Assembly (NCBI RefSeq): GCF_000143415.4
Contig: NW_003314406.1
Span: 205,007 to 269,006, forward strand
From: Selaginella moellendorffii
Taxonomy: Eukaryota > Streptophyta > Lycopodiopsida > Selaginellales > Selaginellaceae
DNA length: 64,000 nucleotides
Direction: 5' to 3'
Both the position numbers and the translations under genes were made by a program. The notes under the pieces are model-generated. The model was given only the letters and a program-made list of their open reading frames with translations, was not told where the DNA came from and did not search any database. This document shows, in pieces, positions 1 to 11,721 of this stretch; position 1 is the stretch's first letter; every line of letters starts with the position of its first letter.

Positions 1-635
1 GGATTTGTTCTGATCTGGATCCTTCGTTGGAACACGACTAATCAAGCGAGTAAGCTTCTCAATATAATCCCCAAGCGTCATTTTCCCTTGCTGGAAATGG
101 CGAAGTTCTGTACGAGCATTCTCCACGTCGTAATGAGGGGCAAAACGTAAACGGAAAGCAGCCTCAAACTCATCCATGGTAGATACTGGTGATTTCTTAT
201 CCGCAACACGGGACTCCTCAAGCCAATTCCACCATCGAAGACCCGCATCACGCAAAACCATCGGAATAGCCACTAAAGCCTCTGCATCTGGAGTTCCTCT
301 AGCAGCCAAGAACTTCTTCACATTGGCTAGCCAAGCGAGACACTCATCCACACCACCATCACTGGAAAAGGTTGGAATCTTGAGTCGATCTACCAAAGAA
401 GGCTTACTTGGAGCGCTACCCCGTCCAGCCTCGAGTGCCTCAACACGCCCACGCATGGTATCCATCATGCCATGCATCTCGTCTTGCATCTCTTGCTGAT
501 TTTTATTAAGGGCTCGCAGCTCATGAACCACATCTTGAATGGTCCAAATCTCCGCAGCTACGTCGGCACCATCGTCGGCACCACCATCGATGATAGGATT
601 CCAGCATTCAGCTTGGTCGGCCATCGCAACCAATC
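1..635 (-). pseudogene. Ty3/gypsy gag fragment (family E, copy 1)
   Basis: Minus-strand translation near positions 1-130 gives the gypsy capsid-type stretch GDYIEKLTRLISR, followed by conserved-looking gag sequence towards position 600. The same gag, in plus orientation, recurs at 28440-29400. The copy is cut by the window edge, so pol is not visible. The apparent plus-strand ORFs here are shadows. Gag would form the retrotransposon particle; this copy cannot be judged for integrity. Confidence 0.7.
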
Positions 636-880
636 CTTTGATACCAATGTTATGATCCGGTGCAAAAAGACAAAGATCTCGTTGCCCTAGACTATGCTAC
701 GCCACCTCTTGAGGTTCCTCACCACCCAACCACCCCCGAGCTACCTCAAAAGCTCCACTGCACCGCCGCTCCACTGTGAGCCCTAGGGTAGGTTAAGTCC
801 CTTACCCTAACATGCCTTAATATACCCTTGAGCCTCCCTTTGACCGACATTGACCACGTAGTCAAAGCTGGCGCCTAACA
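636..880 (-). repeat. Family E 5' LTR with primer-binding site
   Basis: Reading on the minus strand, the LTR starts TGTTAGGCGCCAGC at 880 and ends GGATCATAACA at 648, about 233 bp. The primer-binding site follows at 636-646 as TGGTATCAAAGG, a variant of the plant initiator-Met tRNA site. Homologous LTRs occur at 26621-26813, 28335-28430, 30381-30561, 32686-32824 plus 52054-52146, and 53190-53355. The 3' LTR lies outside the window, so no target duplication can be tested. Confidence 0.75.
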
Positions 881-984
881 GGGGGGGGGTTGAGGTACCC
901 ATATTGGGCCATTAGGCCATGGTGTTTCGCCTCGGCGTCCTGAAGCAAGTGTTGCACCCAAGGCTTGGGATTTAGAGGGTCAAT
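881..984. other. Unassigned spacer
   Basis: About 100 bp between an E LTR and the D LTR, beginning with a run of nine G. No coding or repeat relation to the rest of the window was recognised. Confidence 0.4.
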
Positions 985-1891
985 TGTAGCGCACCTAAAT
1001 TTGAAGCCGAACTCCAAGCCTGTTGTGCTACGAAACGAAGGTCTGGTACAATCCCACGAGCACCAGCTCCCCGTATTCAGCACCTGCATGCAAAATGGTG
1101 TCAGACGAGTCTGGCACAATTTTGGCATACCGGTGGCTTAACACAAGGAGGAGGGTACCCCATCGACTAGAGCAGTGTGGAGCTTGGGCTTAGACCCAAG
1201 CCAGACGCAAAATAAGGAGGGACACAGCCCAACAGGAGCCAAACTAATGTCTCAAGTGGTCGGACATGCATTCCACCCATTATCCCTACTATACATTTGG
1301 AAACCCCTATAACCCCCTCGCCTTTGAGGAACACACGCTTTGGGCTTTCACCCCAAGCCTCCCTTAGTACCAGGAGTTAGTCTCTGGGACAAGTCTGAAA
1401 CTTACTAAATATGGAATGTCCTTAGATTGTGAATTTGGACACAGGACGAACACCATTGTATTCAGGCCACTCTATAGATATGCCAAATGAGAAAATCTAG
1501 ACACTTTCCATAAATAGCATTTGGAACCAAAATGAGACTAATACAAAGGGCATGATAGCGAGGGTGTTTGGCAGACATGGTAAGCTATCATCTAGCAAAT
1601 ATTGAGGCACTAGTCTCAATATCACAGGGGTTCCCAACACTAGCAAGTGCAAGTCAACAAATGAGTTTCTCTAACCAGGTCAAGTATGCTTGACAGATAG
1701 CATGTAGGAATTCCGTCCTTATGCTCATCTGGTCAAGTGCACACACAATGACTAGTTTCTCAACTAGCTTGAGTGGAGACCATAAAAGGGACTAGTAGTA
1801 CCGACCTCCTGCCATCATGGTAGTAAGGAAAGAGTGTCCGTAAGGACTGGCCGACAAGTATCTTTCAATACCCGAAGTTATATTCGCGACA
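985..1891 (-). repeat. D 3' LTR (B-like family)
   Basis: On the minus strand it begins TGTCGCGAATATAACTTCGG at 1891 and ends GTGCGCTACA at 985, with TG...CA ends. The first roughly 800 bases are alignable with the B LTRs at 15475, 23545, 32825 and 50704. The last 150 or so bases (985-1130) differ from those LTRs and match 7306-7370 instead, so D belongs to a subfamily with its own U5. Confidence 0.8.
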
Positions 1892-2345
1892 CTCTCCCCC
1901 CCTTGGGGAAGATCGATGTCCTCGTCGATGCATACCCAAGTCTAGCAAACCGTCAAGGAAACAACTCCGAAAGTTAATAAAAAGCATACTATGTTGGAAA
2001 CACACCAACTTAAATAAGTTATGGAATGACCTCTCTTCTACGTCCAAAGACGCTAAGACTCATACACCCTTCGGCCGTCGCCGACAAGGAAATGACTAAC
2101 GGAGTTAGCCACCCTTGCTGCTCCGAGTACCACTCGGCTTACAAAGGAATGATACATCCCTGCCCGTAAGGATATAGGGAGAAGGCCAGAGGCCCAACTT
2201 CCCTTAAGCAAAAAATCAACCCTATCGGGAAGATTTAGACAACTATTATAAACTGGCAGATTAAGTTGTTTACACAACCACACCCCTTCGCAAAAATGAG
2301 TCATCAAGAGAGAGGTGGGGACTTGTGATTAGTCTATAATACTTA
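1892..2345 (-). other. D polypurine tract and non-coding 3' internal region
   Basis: The strand-complement of 1892-1905 is a G-run polypurine tract (CCAAGGGGGGGAGAG) directly before the 3' LTR, where plus-strand DNA synthesis would start. The next 440 bases match the 3' internal ends of the B elements (23271-23544 and 50430-50703). No coding capacity was seen, and 2346-2500 holds nothing recognised. Confidence 0.7.
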
Positions 2346-2499
2346 TCCCCATGGTTATGGATTGGACCCATGCACCGAAGTCCCGAAGTAAGCCTGCCAA
2401 AACTGACCCAAGTATGAATGAACAAGAGAAACAACACTTTGATTGATAGAAATATATTACTTTATTAATTTGCAAGATTTATTACAAAGTTTACAAAAG

Positions 2500-3941
2500 C
2501 TAGTCTTTATTACTATTCTCATACTTCGTGACAAGCTCACGAGCATGGGTAAGATTACTAAGAGGTTCCTAAGTTGATTCATAATTTCCACTTAACTAGA
2601 TATTCCTTCACACGACCACCACTTTTCCGGCGACATGACAAAATGCTTTCAACTTCATATTCAGGTTCACCATCCACAACTTCTGGCGGTGGACGAATTT
2701 CCCCGTGGCACTACACATCCATAGTGTAAGGAGCTAATGGATTGGCATGAAATACATTAGGAATATTGGACATCTCCGTAGGAAGATCCAACCGATAGGA
2801 TATATCACCAATTTGTTTTAAGACCCGATAGGGTCCAACATATCTTGGTAACATCTTCTGAGACAAAGATCCCTTAATGTTCAAGTTCCGGGAAGATAGC
2901 CACACCTAATCTCCCACTTGATAAGATACATGCTGACGATGCTGATCCTTATCACATCAATACCTATCCTAAGCTTTGCCCATCGCCTTAATAGCTCTAG
3001 ACCAACCTTGGCGTAGCTGCTTCGCATAACTCTCAATGGCTGGGACCAACACTTTGGATATTGGTTTCGATACAACAATCTGTTGAGGGACCCCACGAGC
3101 ATTTCCTTGCAGCATCTCCCATGGAAAATAGCCAATAGCGCTGTGAAATATGTTGTTATAACAAATTTCTGCTTTGTCTAAATGCTGAACCCACTCACAT
3201 TGGTCTGCCGCGACATAGTACTGTAGATAATCCTCAACTTGAGCATTCACGCGTTCGGTCTACCCATCAGTCTGAGGATGATAATCCGTACTAAACTTCA
3301 ATTTGGTACTAAATAGCTGGAACAGTGTGCCCCAAAACTTCCCTATAAACCTCGAATCTCTATTTGAGATCATCTCTTTGGAAAGACCACGAACCCGAAC
3401 TACTTCATGGAAAAATAGCTTTGCTAGTTGTTTTGCATTCACTATTCCCATAGTTAGAATCAAGTTTGCAATCTTTGACAACCGATCCACAACCACCATC
3501 AAAGTATCATAACCCTTATATTTCGGCAAACAAGTGACGAAATCAAATGTCACACTTTGAAATGGCCATGCCGGTGCTGGAATGCACTGCAAGTTTCCAA
3601 CCTACTTCTCAGTTCTGCGCTTACATTGCTGGTATTTAGGGCAGGAACAGACATACCTGAACATCATGATGTTCCCCAAAAAACAATTGCTACAAATCTT
3701 TACAGGGAAGATACAATTTTTCTTGCTTATAGAATATAAGTCCATCCCGAACTGTGAAGTGAAGCTTTATGTTAGTTTGACTATCAACTTTTGCCACTTT
3801 GCTACTAGGTTTCTGCTTCACCAACTCCGTATGGTGCAAGATTGCCTTTGCCAATGGATCACTTCTATACGAAACCCAAACATCCTCCAACCAGTTTGAA
3901 TTGATTGCCGAAATTGCCCGGAACTGAGCTTGATGACTCAA
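2500..3941 (-). pseudogene. D integrase and chromodomain (broken)
   Basis: Open pieces at 3260-3592 carry the integrase core start (SVTFDFVTCLPKYKGYDTL, ISNRDSRFIGKFWG, TDYHPQTDG). 2969-3250 continues the core (YNNIFHSAIGYFPWEML), and 2711-2905 carries the C-terminal LPRYVGPYRVLKQIG...YRLDLP module. Below 2660 comes a chromodomain start (YEVESILSCRRKSGGRVKEY, then LVKWK), an in-frame stop, and its C-terminal helix in another frame (NLTHARELVTKYENS, about 2500-2560). Integrase inserts the cDNA and chromodomains steer insertion to marked chromatin. Stops and frameshifts show this copy is dead. Confidence 0.85.
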
Positions 3942-4132
3942 TACATCCGGGACAATATTGTCTTTACCAAGTTTATATATGATTTCAATATCATATGTAG
4001 CAAGCTTCTTTTGCCAACGAGCTTGCTTCAGTGTAAGCTTAGGCTACGTAGCAAAGTAGCTCAGTGTGTTACTATCTGTATAAACTTTGGTATATCCACC
4101 CAAGTAGTGTCTCCAATGTTCTAGGGCCGACA

Positions 4133-5174
4133 CTATAGCAAACATCTTTTTCTCATGTGTTGGCCATCTTCATTGAGTTTCATCCAATTTCTTGGAATAA
4201 AATACAATGGGAAAACCATGTTGCCTTTGCGTAACACCAACCACTTTGTCACAATCTTGCTGTAACACGGCACCAATAGCATAGCCAGATGTATCACAAT
4301 GCACTCTGAAGGGTTTATCAAGATCTGGGATCCTAAGAACAGGAACCATAGTCAAGATCTCCTTCAACCATACAAAAGCACGCTGACAAGCTGGTGTTCA
4401 ATGAAACAGAATACTACTCTTCGTAAACTCAGTTAACGGAAGAGCAATTCTTGCAAACTTGCAGACAAACTTGCGATAGTATCCTGCCAATCCGAGAAAG
4501 GAACGAACATCTGATACAGTGGTCGGGACTTCCCAAGACTTCACCACTTCCACCTTCTTTGGATCCACCTCAATTACGCCACCACCAACTATATGTCCGA
4601 GAAAGTTTATGCGCAATTGTCCAAAAGAGCATTTACTTTCTTTAGCATACAGTTTGTATTCATGCAACTTTTGAAACACCACCTCCAAGTGTTTCAAATG
4701 ATCCTCTAACATTTCACTAAAGATTAGAACATCGTCGATATATAGAACAACAAATGCATCCAAATAATCTCTGAATATTCTATCCATCATAGTGCTGAAT
4801 GTTGCTGGTGCATTGCATAACCCAAACGGCATGACAAGGAACTCATAATATCTGTACCGAGTCTTAAAGGCTGTCTTCCTCACATCCTGATCCGCCACCC
4901 ATATCTGATGATACCCAGACCATAAATCAAGTCCCGTAAAATACTTAGTTTTTAAGAGTTGGTCAAACAAGTCATGTTTGCGTGGCAAAGGATAATTGTT
5001 TTTAACTGTGATCTTGTTGAGTGCCCGATAGTCAATACACATCCTCATGGTTCCATCCTTTTTCATAACAAAAAGGACTGGCGCTCTATAAGGTGACTTG
5101 TTTGGTTGGATATGACCTTTATCAAGAAGCTCTGTGAGTTGCTTCTTGAGTTCAGCTATCTCCTTGATGTTCAA
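4133..5174 (-). pseudogene. D reverse transcriptase and RNase H
   Basis: 258 codons are open at 4398-5174. They contain the gypsy RT blocks [54 protein letters not shown] and the catalytic YIDD of [12 protein letters not shown], followed by [17 protein letters not shown] and [12 protein letters not shown]. RNase H continues at 4133-4367 (FRVHCDTSGYAIGAVL, PIVFYSKKLDETQ) after a break near 4390. The catalytic motif is intact, but separation from the neighbouring domains by stops and frame changes argues against a working polyprotein. Confidence 0.9.
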
Positions 5175-5451
5175 TCAATATGAAGCTTTCGGGTTTAGAA
5201 CCCGGAATAACCTCCCAATGATCAACCTCACCGCTAGAAGGTAGCCCTGGTGGCAAATCCCTTGGGAAGATATCCTAATTCCTTGCGAACAACTCCAATA
5301 TCTTCTTTGGTACATGATCAACCCTGTCGCCGATTCAAACTGAGTCACCAACACCCTCAGCTTCCATCACTTGAACCCAAAAGGTCTGACATCCTCTATT
5401 AGTTGTTTTTTGAGTAGCCCTTGCAGTCAGGAACTTTGCCTCCCAATTCTT

Positions 5452-6048
5452 TCAGGAATGCTTTTGCAATAGGAAGGACATATCGGGACGTCCTTCGGAC
5501 TTCAACGTGATACGACTTTTTCTAGCACCATAAATCCCTTTTATATATTTGTTGAAGAAATCTATATCAAACACCATCTTAAAATTTGGTATCTTCAACA
5601 TTACCAAGTGCACTCTTTCTTTCCACTTGGATATTTTTATTGGAACATCACTCACAAATTTTCTAGCTACTTGCCCACCTTCTGCAAACCGGAAGTACAT
5701 AAGCGACATATGCTCAGCATTCAATCCTAACAACTTAACTAAGTCGTTTGATATTACGTTGTGCGTAGCTCCCATGTCAATCATCACTCGGATTCGGTGT
5801 CCGCGGACAAAGCCTACCAGATACATCAACGGATTAGTGCTTGCATTGATTGCGAGAAAAGCTTGAGGAAAGCAATGAAAGTAACTCACCTCCTCTTCCT
5901 CATAGTCTGCATTGACCAACTTGTCAACCCCTTTAGCTTCACCACCACCATCTTTCCTCATGACATTAACACAAGACCTTATCTTATGCTTGTTGGGACA
6001 TTCCAAGGACCTATGTCCTAACTCTCCACAATGGAAGCAATGACCCAC
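5452..6048 (-). pseudogene. D zinc knuckle and aspartic protease
   Basis: 198 open codons. A CX2CX4HX4C nucleocapsid knuckle lies at the start (CFHCGELGHRSLEC), and a retropepsin-like region follows (HRIRVMIDMGATHNVISNDL). The active-site triplet reads D-M-G, where DSG or DTG is expected, so the protease is probably inactive. The linker to RT (5175-5451) contains stops. Confidence 0.8.
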
Positions 6049-7292
6049 ACTACCCGTTCTGCTAGGAGCAAGTTTTGCAAGTTGCTGCTACTTGTACCCA
6101 CCAGGATGAGGAATAGAGGGCCTAGGACTAGAAGAAGCTACTGGTGGTCTCCAACCACCACCACCACTTTTGTTAACTGTTGCTTATGAGCCCCTAGAGC
6201 AGAACCTGCCTTCCACCCTCTATTTCCAATCACTTTGTTTATTCCCAAAATTCTTATTTTTGTCCGAGGTACCAGCATATGGCTGCTGATATTGTTCCAT
6301 GACTGAATGGCTAAAGGCAACCTACTGTGCTGCCTCCTTACACTCCAGGTACGTCTTCGGCTTAAACTTCAAAATCTCATTATGAGAAAGTGAACTTAAA
6401 CCCTCCAAGAAATAACTCTGAACATCTTCGTCACTCATATTTGCAATCATAATGCACTTTTGAGCAAAAGCATTAACGTAATGCATGAGGTCCCCTCGCT
6501 GCTTTAACTACCACAGCTCTGCACGAAGTCTCAGACCAAGATCATCCGGCAAGTATTCCTCACAGATATGAGACCGCATCTTGGTCCAACTTCTAGTTTG
6601 CCCTTTTTCAACACACACCTAGCGCCACCAAGTGTTGGTATCATCAGTGAGAAAGGATTGCACGTATACAACTTTCGTACGATCATCTATGTCTACCGCT
6701 ATGAAATAGTTTTCCATATTGTAGACCTAGTCTTCAAAACTTGATAGTCTCACATGCCGTTGAAGTTGGGTGGTTTCAGAGGCTTGAACTTTGAAACTCG
6801 TGCAACCAGGGGCGGCTGTAGAACTTCATCATCCTTAGAACTTGAAGAGGAGTCCGGTTTCTTAGGCTTAGCTAGTTTAGCTACCTCAACTTCTTTCTTC
6901 CTCTTCTTATTTTCCTTCTTCAATTTATGAATCTCCCTTCACAAATTCTCGATCTCGACTTCCTGAGTTGTACACTGTAATGCTACAGCATCTGGCTCTT
7001 CCTCTTCTGACTCGGCCTCAACCTCTTCCGCAGCATCTCTAGTAGGAGTTTCCTCCTCTCAATTTGCCCATCTAGAGGTTTCAGCGTCATCAGCACAGTT
7101 CCTTTTCACCATCCCGCTAGCTACATGCATGTCTCTATTAGTAACTAAACATGCTTACAATGTTCTTGCTGAATGGTGCAATCCAATTAATCCTACACAA
7201 GTCACTTCGGATCTACTAGAAAAGTCTCTACATATGGAACTTGAGTCAGAAAATGTGACAAAAGTTGGATAGGAATGGCTGAGACAATTCCT
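6049..7292 (-). pseudogene. D gag region
   Basis: This lies between the primer site and the zinc knuckle, where gag is expected. Minus-strand frames give broken capsid-like pieces, including a lysine-rich part near 6880-6960 and an acidic part near 7000-7060. No single frame is open for long. Identification rests mostly on position. Confidence 0.55.
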
Positions 7293-7448
7293 CTAATACC
7301 AAATGTAGCGCACATGAATTTGGAGCCAAACTCCAAGCTTGTTGCACTATGAAACGATGGACCTCCTACCGTTGTGGCAGTAAGGAAAGAGTGTCTATAA
7401 GGACTGGCCAACAAATATCTTTCAATACCCGAAGTCACATTCATGACA
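7293..7448 (-). repeat. D 5' LTR remnant and primer-binding site
   Basis: On the minus strand the LTR start TGTCATGAATGTGACTTCGG is at 7448 and the LTR end GTGCGCTACA at 7306. Only about 143 bp remain of roughly 900, so the middle is deleted. The primer site TGGTATTAGAG follows at 7293-7303, one base away from the canonical plant TGGTATCAGAG. Confidence 0.75.
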
Positions 7449-8181
7449 CCCATGATCAAGTCTTATTGTACCAAGGGATGGTAGGAACCTAGAGGCTTGG
7501 TGTGCTTGGCTGCTTGTGCCTATGGGGAGTGTAATTGAACCTTAGTCCAGTTTAACCCAGGGAGGGAGATTGGGAGAAATTTGGGAATCTATGGATGGAT
7601 GGCTAACACTTCGTTACTCGTGCAGTGAGTAGCTGAAACCAAGTAGGACCAAATAGGAGTTGGTACAATAGGCGGGAACCTTAGCGAGGGAACTTAGCTA
7701 AAGCCAAGGTAGTGTTGGTCTGATAGACAAGGTAAGCTAGCAAATTGGAAAAATTTGTGGCTTACAATTTTATCCTCATTTATCCCCCAAGGTTCCAAGG
7801 ATCCACGGTGATAATATATCCAAATCTCATCCCATGATCACATGTGCTACACTCACCCCCCCTTCAGAGATGCCAATGTCCTCATTGACTATTGACTAAC
7901 AACCTCTACTGAGCCAAGGGGAACTAGCACCTCCATTTCTACACTAAATCTACTAATCCTTTCCATTGTGTAAACTAGCTATTCCATGTGAGGCAATTAA
8001 TCATCCACTCGTATTGCAGTCTCATGGTGGATACCTTTGTCTATGGATACTCCACACAAGAAGAAGGATGTACGCATGGATGCTCAATGTATACAATTTC
8101 AAATTTAGGGTTAGGAATATGCTTTGCTCAAGGGTATATTATACTTTTAAATAACCACTAATCAATGGGAATTGAACCTGT
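7449..8181 (-). repeat. Family C LTR fragment with polypurine tract and internal end
   Basis: On the minus strand, 8181-7868 is internal sequence. A polypurine tract (CTCTGAAGGGGGGTGAG) follows at about 7852-7868, and an LTR start TGTAGCACATGTGATCATGG at 7851. A plus-strand relative lies at 26140-26425 with the same order. Both copies are fragments and no coding sequence is associated. Confidence 0.65.
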
Positions 8182-9301
8182 TGTAAGTGACTAATTTTTC
8201 CATTCTACTTTAGTCACTTAACCACACCTCCGACCACTTGGAGGAGTCTCGCTCACAACCTCCATAGTCCTATTTTGGACTTGGGCTTGCTAGCCTCGAG
8301 AATGGCAGCTCCACCACTCAACCTTTGCACTTGGTCCAAGTGCTCCACGTGTCCAATCTCATGACCGACACCCCAAAGTACCACCGACACATCAGCCCGT
8401 TATGCTAAGGCCATGCCCATTCACCTTAGTCACACTAGTGGTCTCACACCACTTACACCACAGTCCCGTCTCTCAAAGACTGGGCCATCCATCCATGGGT
8501 GATCATCCCAGATCCACTCCTTAACATCCTTAGGGTGCCTATAGACATGGGGAATGGCCTTCCCCAATATCCCCTTTCTGGTCCCCACCAAGTCCCTTTC
8601 TGCCCATGGCCGTGTTCGCCAACACTACCACTAAATCAAGGCCCACAGGCTCAACCACTAAGTCCCACGGTCCTCTAGGACTTCCTCACCACACGACTGC
8701 ATCTTTGGTCACTACACCAAAGGACTACTCCTCTTCTTTTCCACAGGCCTGGCCTTCGGGACAACATTTCGGAACACCGTGGCCTTACGCAAGCCTTGTG
8801 GGTACTTTCCCCGCCTTCCACCTTTGGGTGCTCTAGCCATGGGCTTAGAGCAAGGTTCCGTTGAGCCACGCCTGGTATCGAAGTAGGTAATGCCACCCAC
8901 ACTTGGATTGGGAGTATCGGCCAGTCGATCTCCCGGAGGAACTAGAGCCGGCTCTTGAACACTTCACCAAACTACCCCACTTGTCAGTCTGTGTTCACTC
9001 TAGTCTTGGACTTCCCAGTGGGCAGCTCATCACCTAACACTAGGTACAGCCTTCCTGGGCCAAACTGGCCTTTCCTGGCCAAACTGGCTCCACTGCAGTC
9101 CTCCCCCTTACTATACTTTTGGAGCTCACCAAACCCCCCAGGGTCTGGGAGATGAACACTTTAAGCTTTTACCCTCTTAGACTCGAACTCGGACTCGGAC
9201 TCGAACTCGGACTCGGACTCGGACTTGGACTTGGACTCGGACTCGGACTCGGACTCGGACTCGGACTCGGGCTCGGGATCGGGCTCGGGCTCGGGCTCGG
9301 G

Positions 9302-9332
<31 letters not shown>

Positions 9333-9942
9333 CCGATCTTGGTCTCGGTCTCGGTCTTGGTCTTGGTCTCGGTCTTGGTCTCGGTCCCGGTCTCGGTCTC
9401 GACCTCGGACTCCATCTCGGGTGCTTCTCGGACTCCATCTCGGGTCCATCTCGGACTCCATCTTGGACTCTGTCTCGGTCCATCTCAGACTCCATCTTGG
9501 GTCCATCTCGGACTCCATCTCGGACTCCATCTCGGACTCCATCTTGGGTCCATCTCGGACTCCATCTTGGACTCCATCTCGGACTCCATCTCGGGCTCCG
9601 TCTCGATCCATCTCGGACTCCATCTCGGACTCCATCTCGGGCTCCGTCTCGATCCATCTCGGACTCCATCTCGGACTCCGTCTCGGTCCATCTCGGACTC
9701 CATCTCAGACACTTTCACGTGTCATGTGTTGGTCCTTTTGGGTCCCCTTTTTAGAGCCTCGCTTATTGCTCCCTTCGTGCTCATTCCTCGAGCACTTTGT
9801 TGGGAGTTCCACTCCCGCTCTCAACCATCCAAGTCGGAGCTTTTAGTCCAAACGTGTTACGCTCGTTTGGCTTTCGCTTCGGCCACTACCACATGATGCC
9901 CTTCGGACTCCACTTTGGGGCCTAAGGATTTTGTGTCTCACA
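8182..9942 (-). repeat. A LTR (minus orientation)
   Basis: On the minus strand it begins TGTGAGACACAAAATCCTTA at 9942 and ends TTAGTCACTTACA at 8182, 1761 bp. It is homologous along its length to the solo LTRs at 21424-23270 and 44221-46048. The middle holds the satellite described separately. The sequence at 9943-9955 is the complement of the polypurine tract, which marks this as a 3' LTR. Confidence 0.8.
9176..9712. repeat. Satellite inside the A LTR
   Basis: Two tandem-repeat zones abut. 9176-9415 consists of 6-bp units of the CGGACT/CGGTCT type. 9400-9712 consists of degenerate 12- to 30-bp units built from CATCTCGGACTC and CATCTCGGGTC. Because the units are multiples of three and lack stops, several frames on both strands stay open (Leu-Gly, Asp-Ser, Glu-Ser and Arg-Pro repeats). 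These are composition artefacts, not supported genes. Confidence 0.9.
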
Positions 9943-11721
9943 ACTCCACCACCTATAGACGAAGTTCAATGTCCTCATCGAACGGTAAACCCTCTTATAA
10001 AGTAACACCCGCATATATTACCATTTCCATCCTTGGCACCTAGCCAATATTTGTCTATGGTTTGACACCAAAGGCACACCATGCCTTGTTTATCCTCTAA
10101 GGAGCATAGTCTCTTCAACATAGAGACTCACTCGACCATCTGAGGTGGTTTGCTCCCTTTTATTAGTTTAGTTCTTGCTAAACCTTTTAGAAACACCCTC
10201 TCTAACTCAATTCCACTACTCATTCTCAAGTTGTCTCAGATTCCATCGACATAACCTTTGCACTTTGGAACTTTTAATTTTGACTTCTCAGAGTCAATTT
10301 CCTAGGTGTCTCCGACATCTTACGTTGCACATGGTGCCCATCCTAGGAAGTTCTGTACTTGAGGGTACCATCATCCTCTCTTCAATATCGTGCCACCTTG
10401 GGCACTAAGTTCCAGTTATTATAATTTGTGCTAGGGCTGCCCACGGCCCTATTATTTGGCTACCTTACCGCTCCCCCCTTTGGAGCATCCACTTTCACCA
10501 AATCCCACAATCCGTTAGCACTCAACACATTAGTGTTCTCGCCTAACTGTGCCATTTGGATTCTTTCCTATGATTCCCATGGCTATTTTCTTAGCCACTA
10601 GTCTTTTGCTCTTATCCTTGATTGTTGCACCCAGCAACATAGGATCGCTACCTCTATTTTTGAGGTTTCCTTTCGGTTCTATAGCAACACTTTGCTTTGC
10701 CAAGTCTAGAGGGTGTTCACCTCTAGTACATCTCTTTAACATTTTCTGCTATGGGCTCTATCCATAGCCCAACTTTTGAGACCCTCCCTTGGATCTCTCG
10801 TAAAGACTATTTTCCTCAGACTTACTATGCCATCGCATTGACATAGCTCATTTCCTTTAAGTGTTCTTCCCACTTGGTCACCTTGACCAAGCCACACCAT
10901 CATCAATAGTTCAAATCAACACTTTTGAACTAGGAACTTTATCCCTTAAACTCACAAGGACCTTGTCCTTCTTTTAGCTATAAGACCACTTAGTGATCTA
11001 ACTTTGGCACCTTAACAGGTTTGCCAATAGGTACTAGGTCTTCCAGACCTTTAAGTTGTTGACCATAACCCCGGGGGCATCCCCCACACTTGGCAGTGCA
11101 CCCAAGCCAGCCCTTCCGGCTAAAGGTTCATAGCAACTAAGACTGGGTGTCCCCATCTCATTCACCACATCCTTGGTGCTACTCGCACCAAAGTGTTCAA
11201 GTTAGATATGCTGAGCCACACTAAGCAATTTAACCGTGCATCACGACTCCGAGGCATCCCTCGCTTGGCAGTGTGCCCAAACCAGTCTCCTCACTGAGAG
11301 TCCATGACCACCGAAAAATGAGTGTCCTCATATTCCAAACCATCACCACACCCTAGTGATTTGGGACTCGAACCCAAGCACTAGAGGGTTGGGACTTGAA
11401 CCCAACCTCCGTATATGCATCTACGGATGGCATCACATAGGATGCCTAACGTGACTCCCCACACCAGTGCACCATCATGTATTTAAAACACACTATAGAT
11501 CACAGCTTAGGAACCTAATTCCTCCGCACTGCCAAGTCCTCTCACTTGACAAGTCTATGATCATGCATGGACTCCTCCATGCTTGGCCCCATGGGCCACC
11601 CCTTTTGAAGTTAGCACCTTCAACTAGGGGATTTGTTCCCCCCTGACTTGCCAATGTCACTTAGCAAGTCATCCAGCCACCGTAACATGGTTCATGCATA
11701 AGCGTGAAAGTCCTTAACCAT
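9943..11721 (-). repeat. Left arm of A internal region
   Basis: About 1.8 kb of non-coding sequence, the reverse complement of 12914-14752. Matching blocks include 11690-11720 against 12914-12945 and 11060-11120 against 13500-13560. No ORF is supported. Confidence 0.75.

Larger units (their letters stand above)
985..7448 (-). mobile_element. Chromovirus-type Ty3/gypsy element D (decayed, near full length)
   Basis: From right to left: short 5' LTR remnant, primer site, gag with zinc knuckle, protease, RT, RNase H, integrase, chromodomain, non-coding 3' part, polypurine tract, 3' LTR. The order protease-RT-RNase H-integrase defines Ty3/gypsy, and the C-terminal chromodomain defines chromoviruses. 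Several in-frame stops and frameshifts and the shortened 5' LTR make it non-functional. No matching 5-bp target duplication is seen (tcaat against cccat), so the ends have probably recombined. LTR start, primer site and about 450 bp next to the polypurine tract match the non-coding B elements at 15475 and 32825. Confidence 0.85.

Noticed and set aside
980-7453. Target duplication for element D
   Set aside because: The flanking pentamers tcaat and cccat do not match, so a simple insertion could not be shown.
9119-9896. Long ORFs of 140-220 codons on both strands (Leu-Gly, Asp-Ser, Arg-Pro repeats)
   Set aside because: They follow directly from satellite units whose length is a multiple of three and lie inside an LTR; overlapping frames are open at once.
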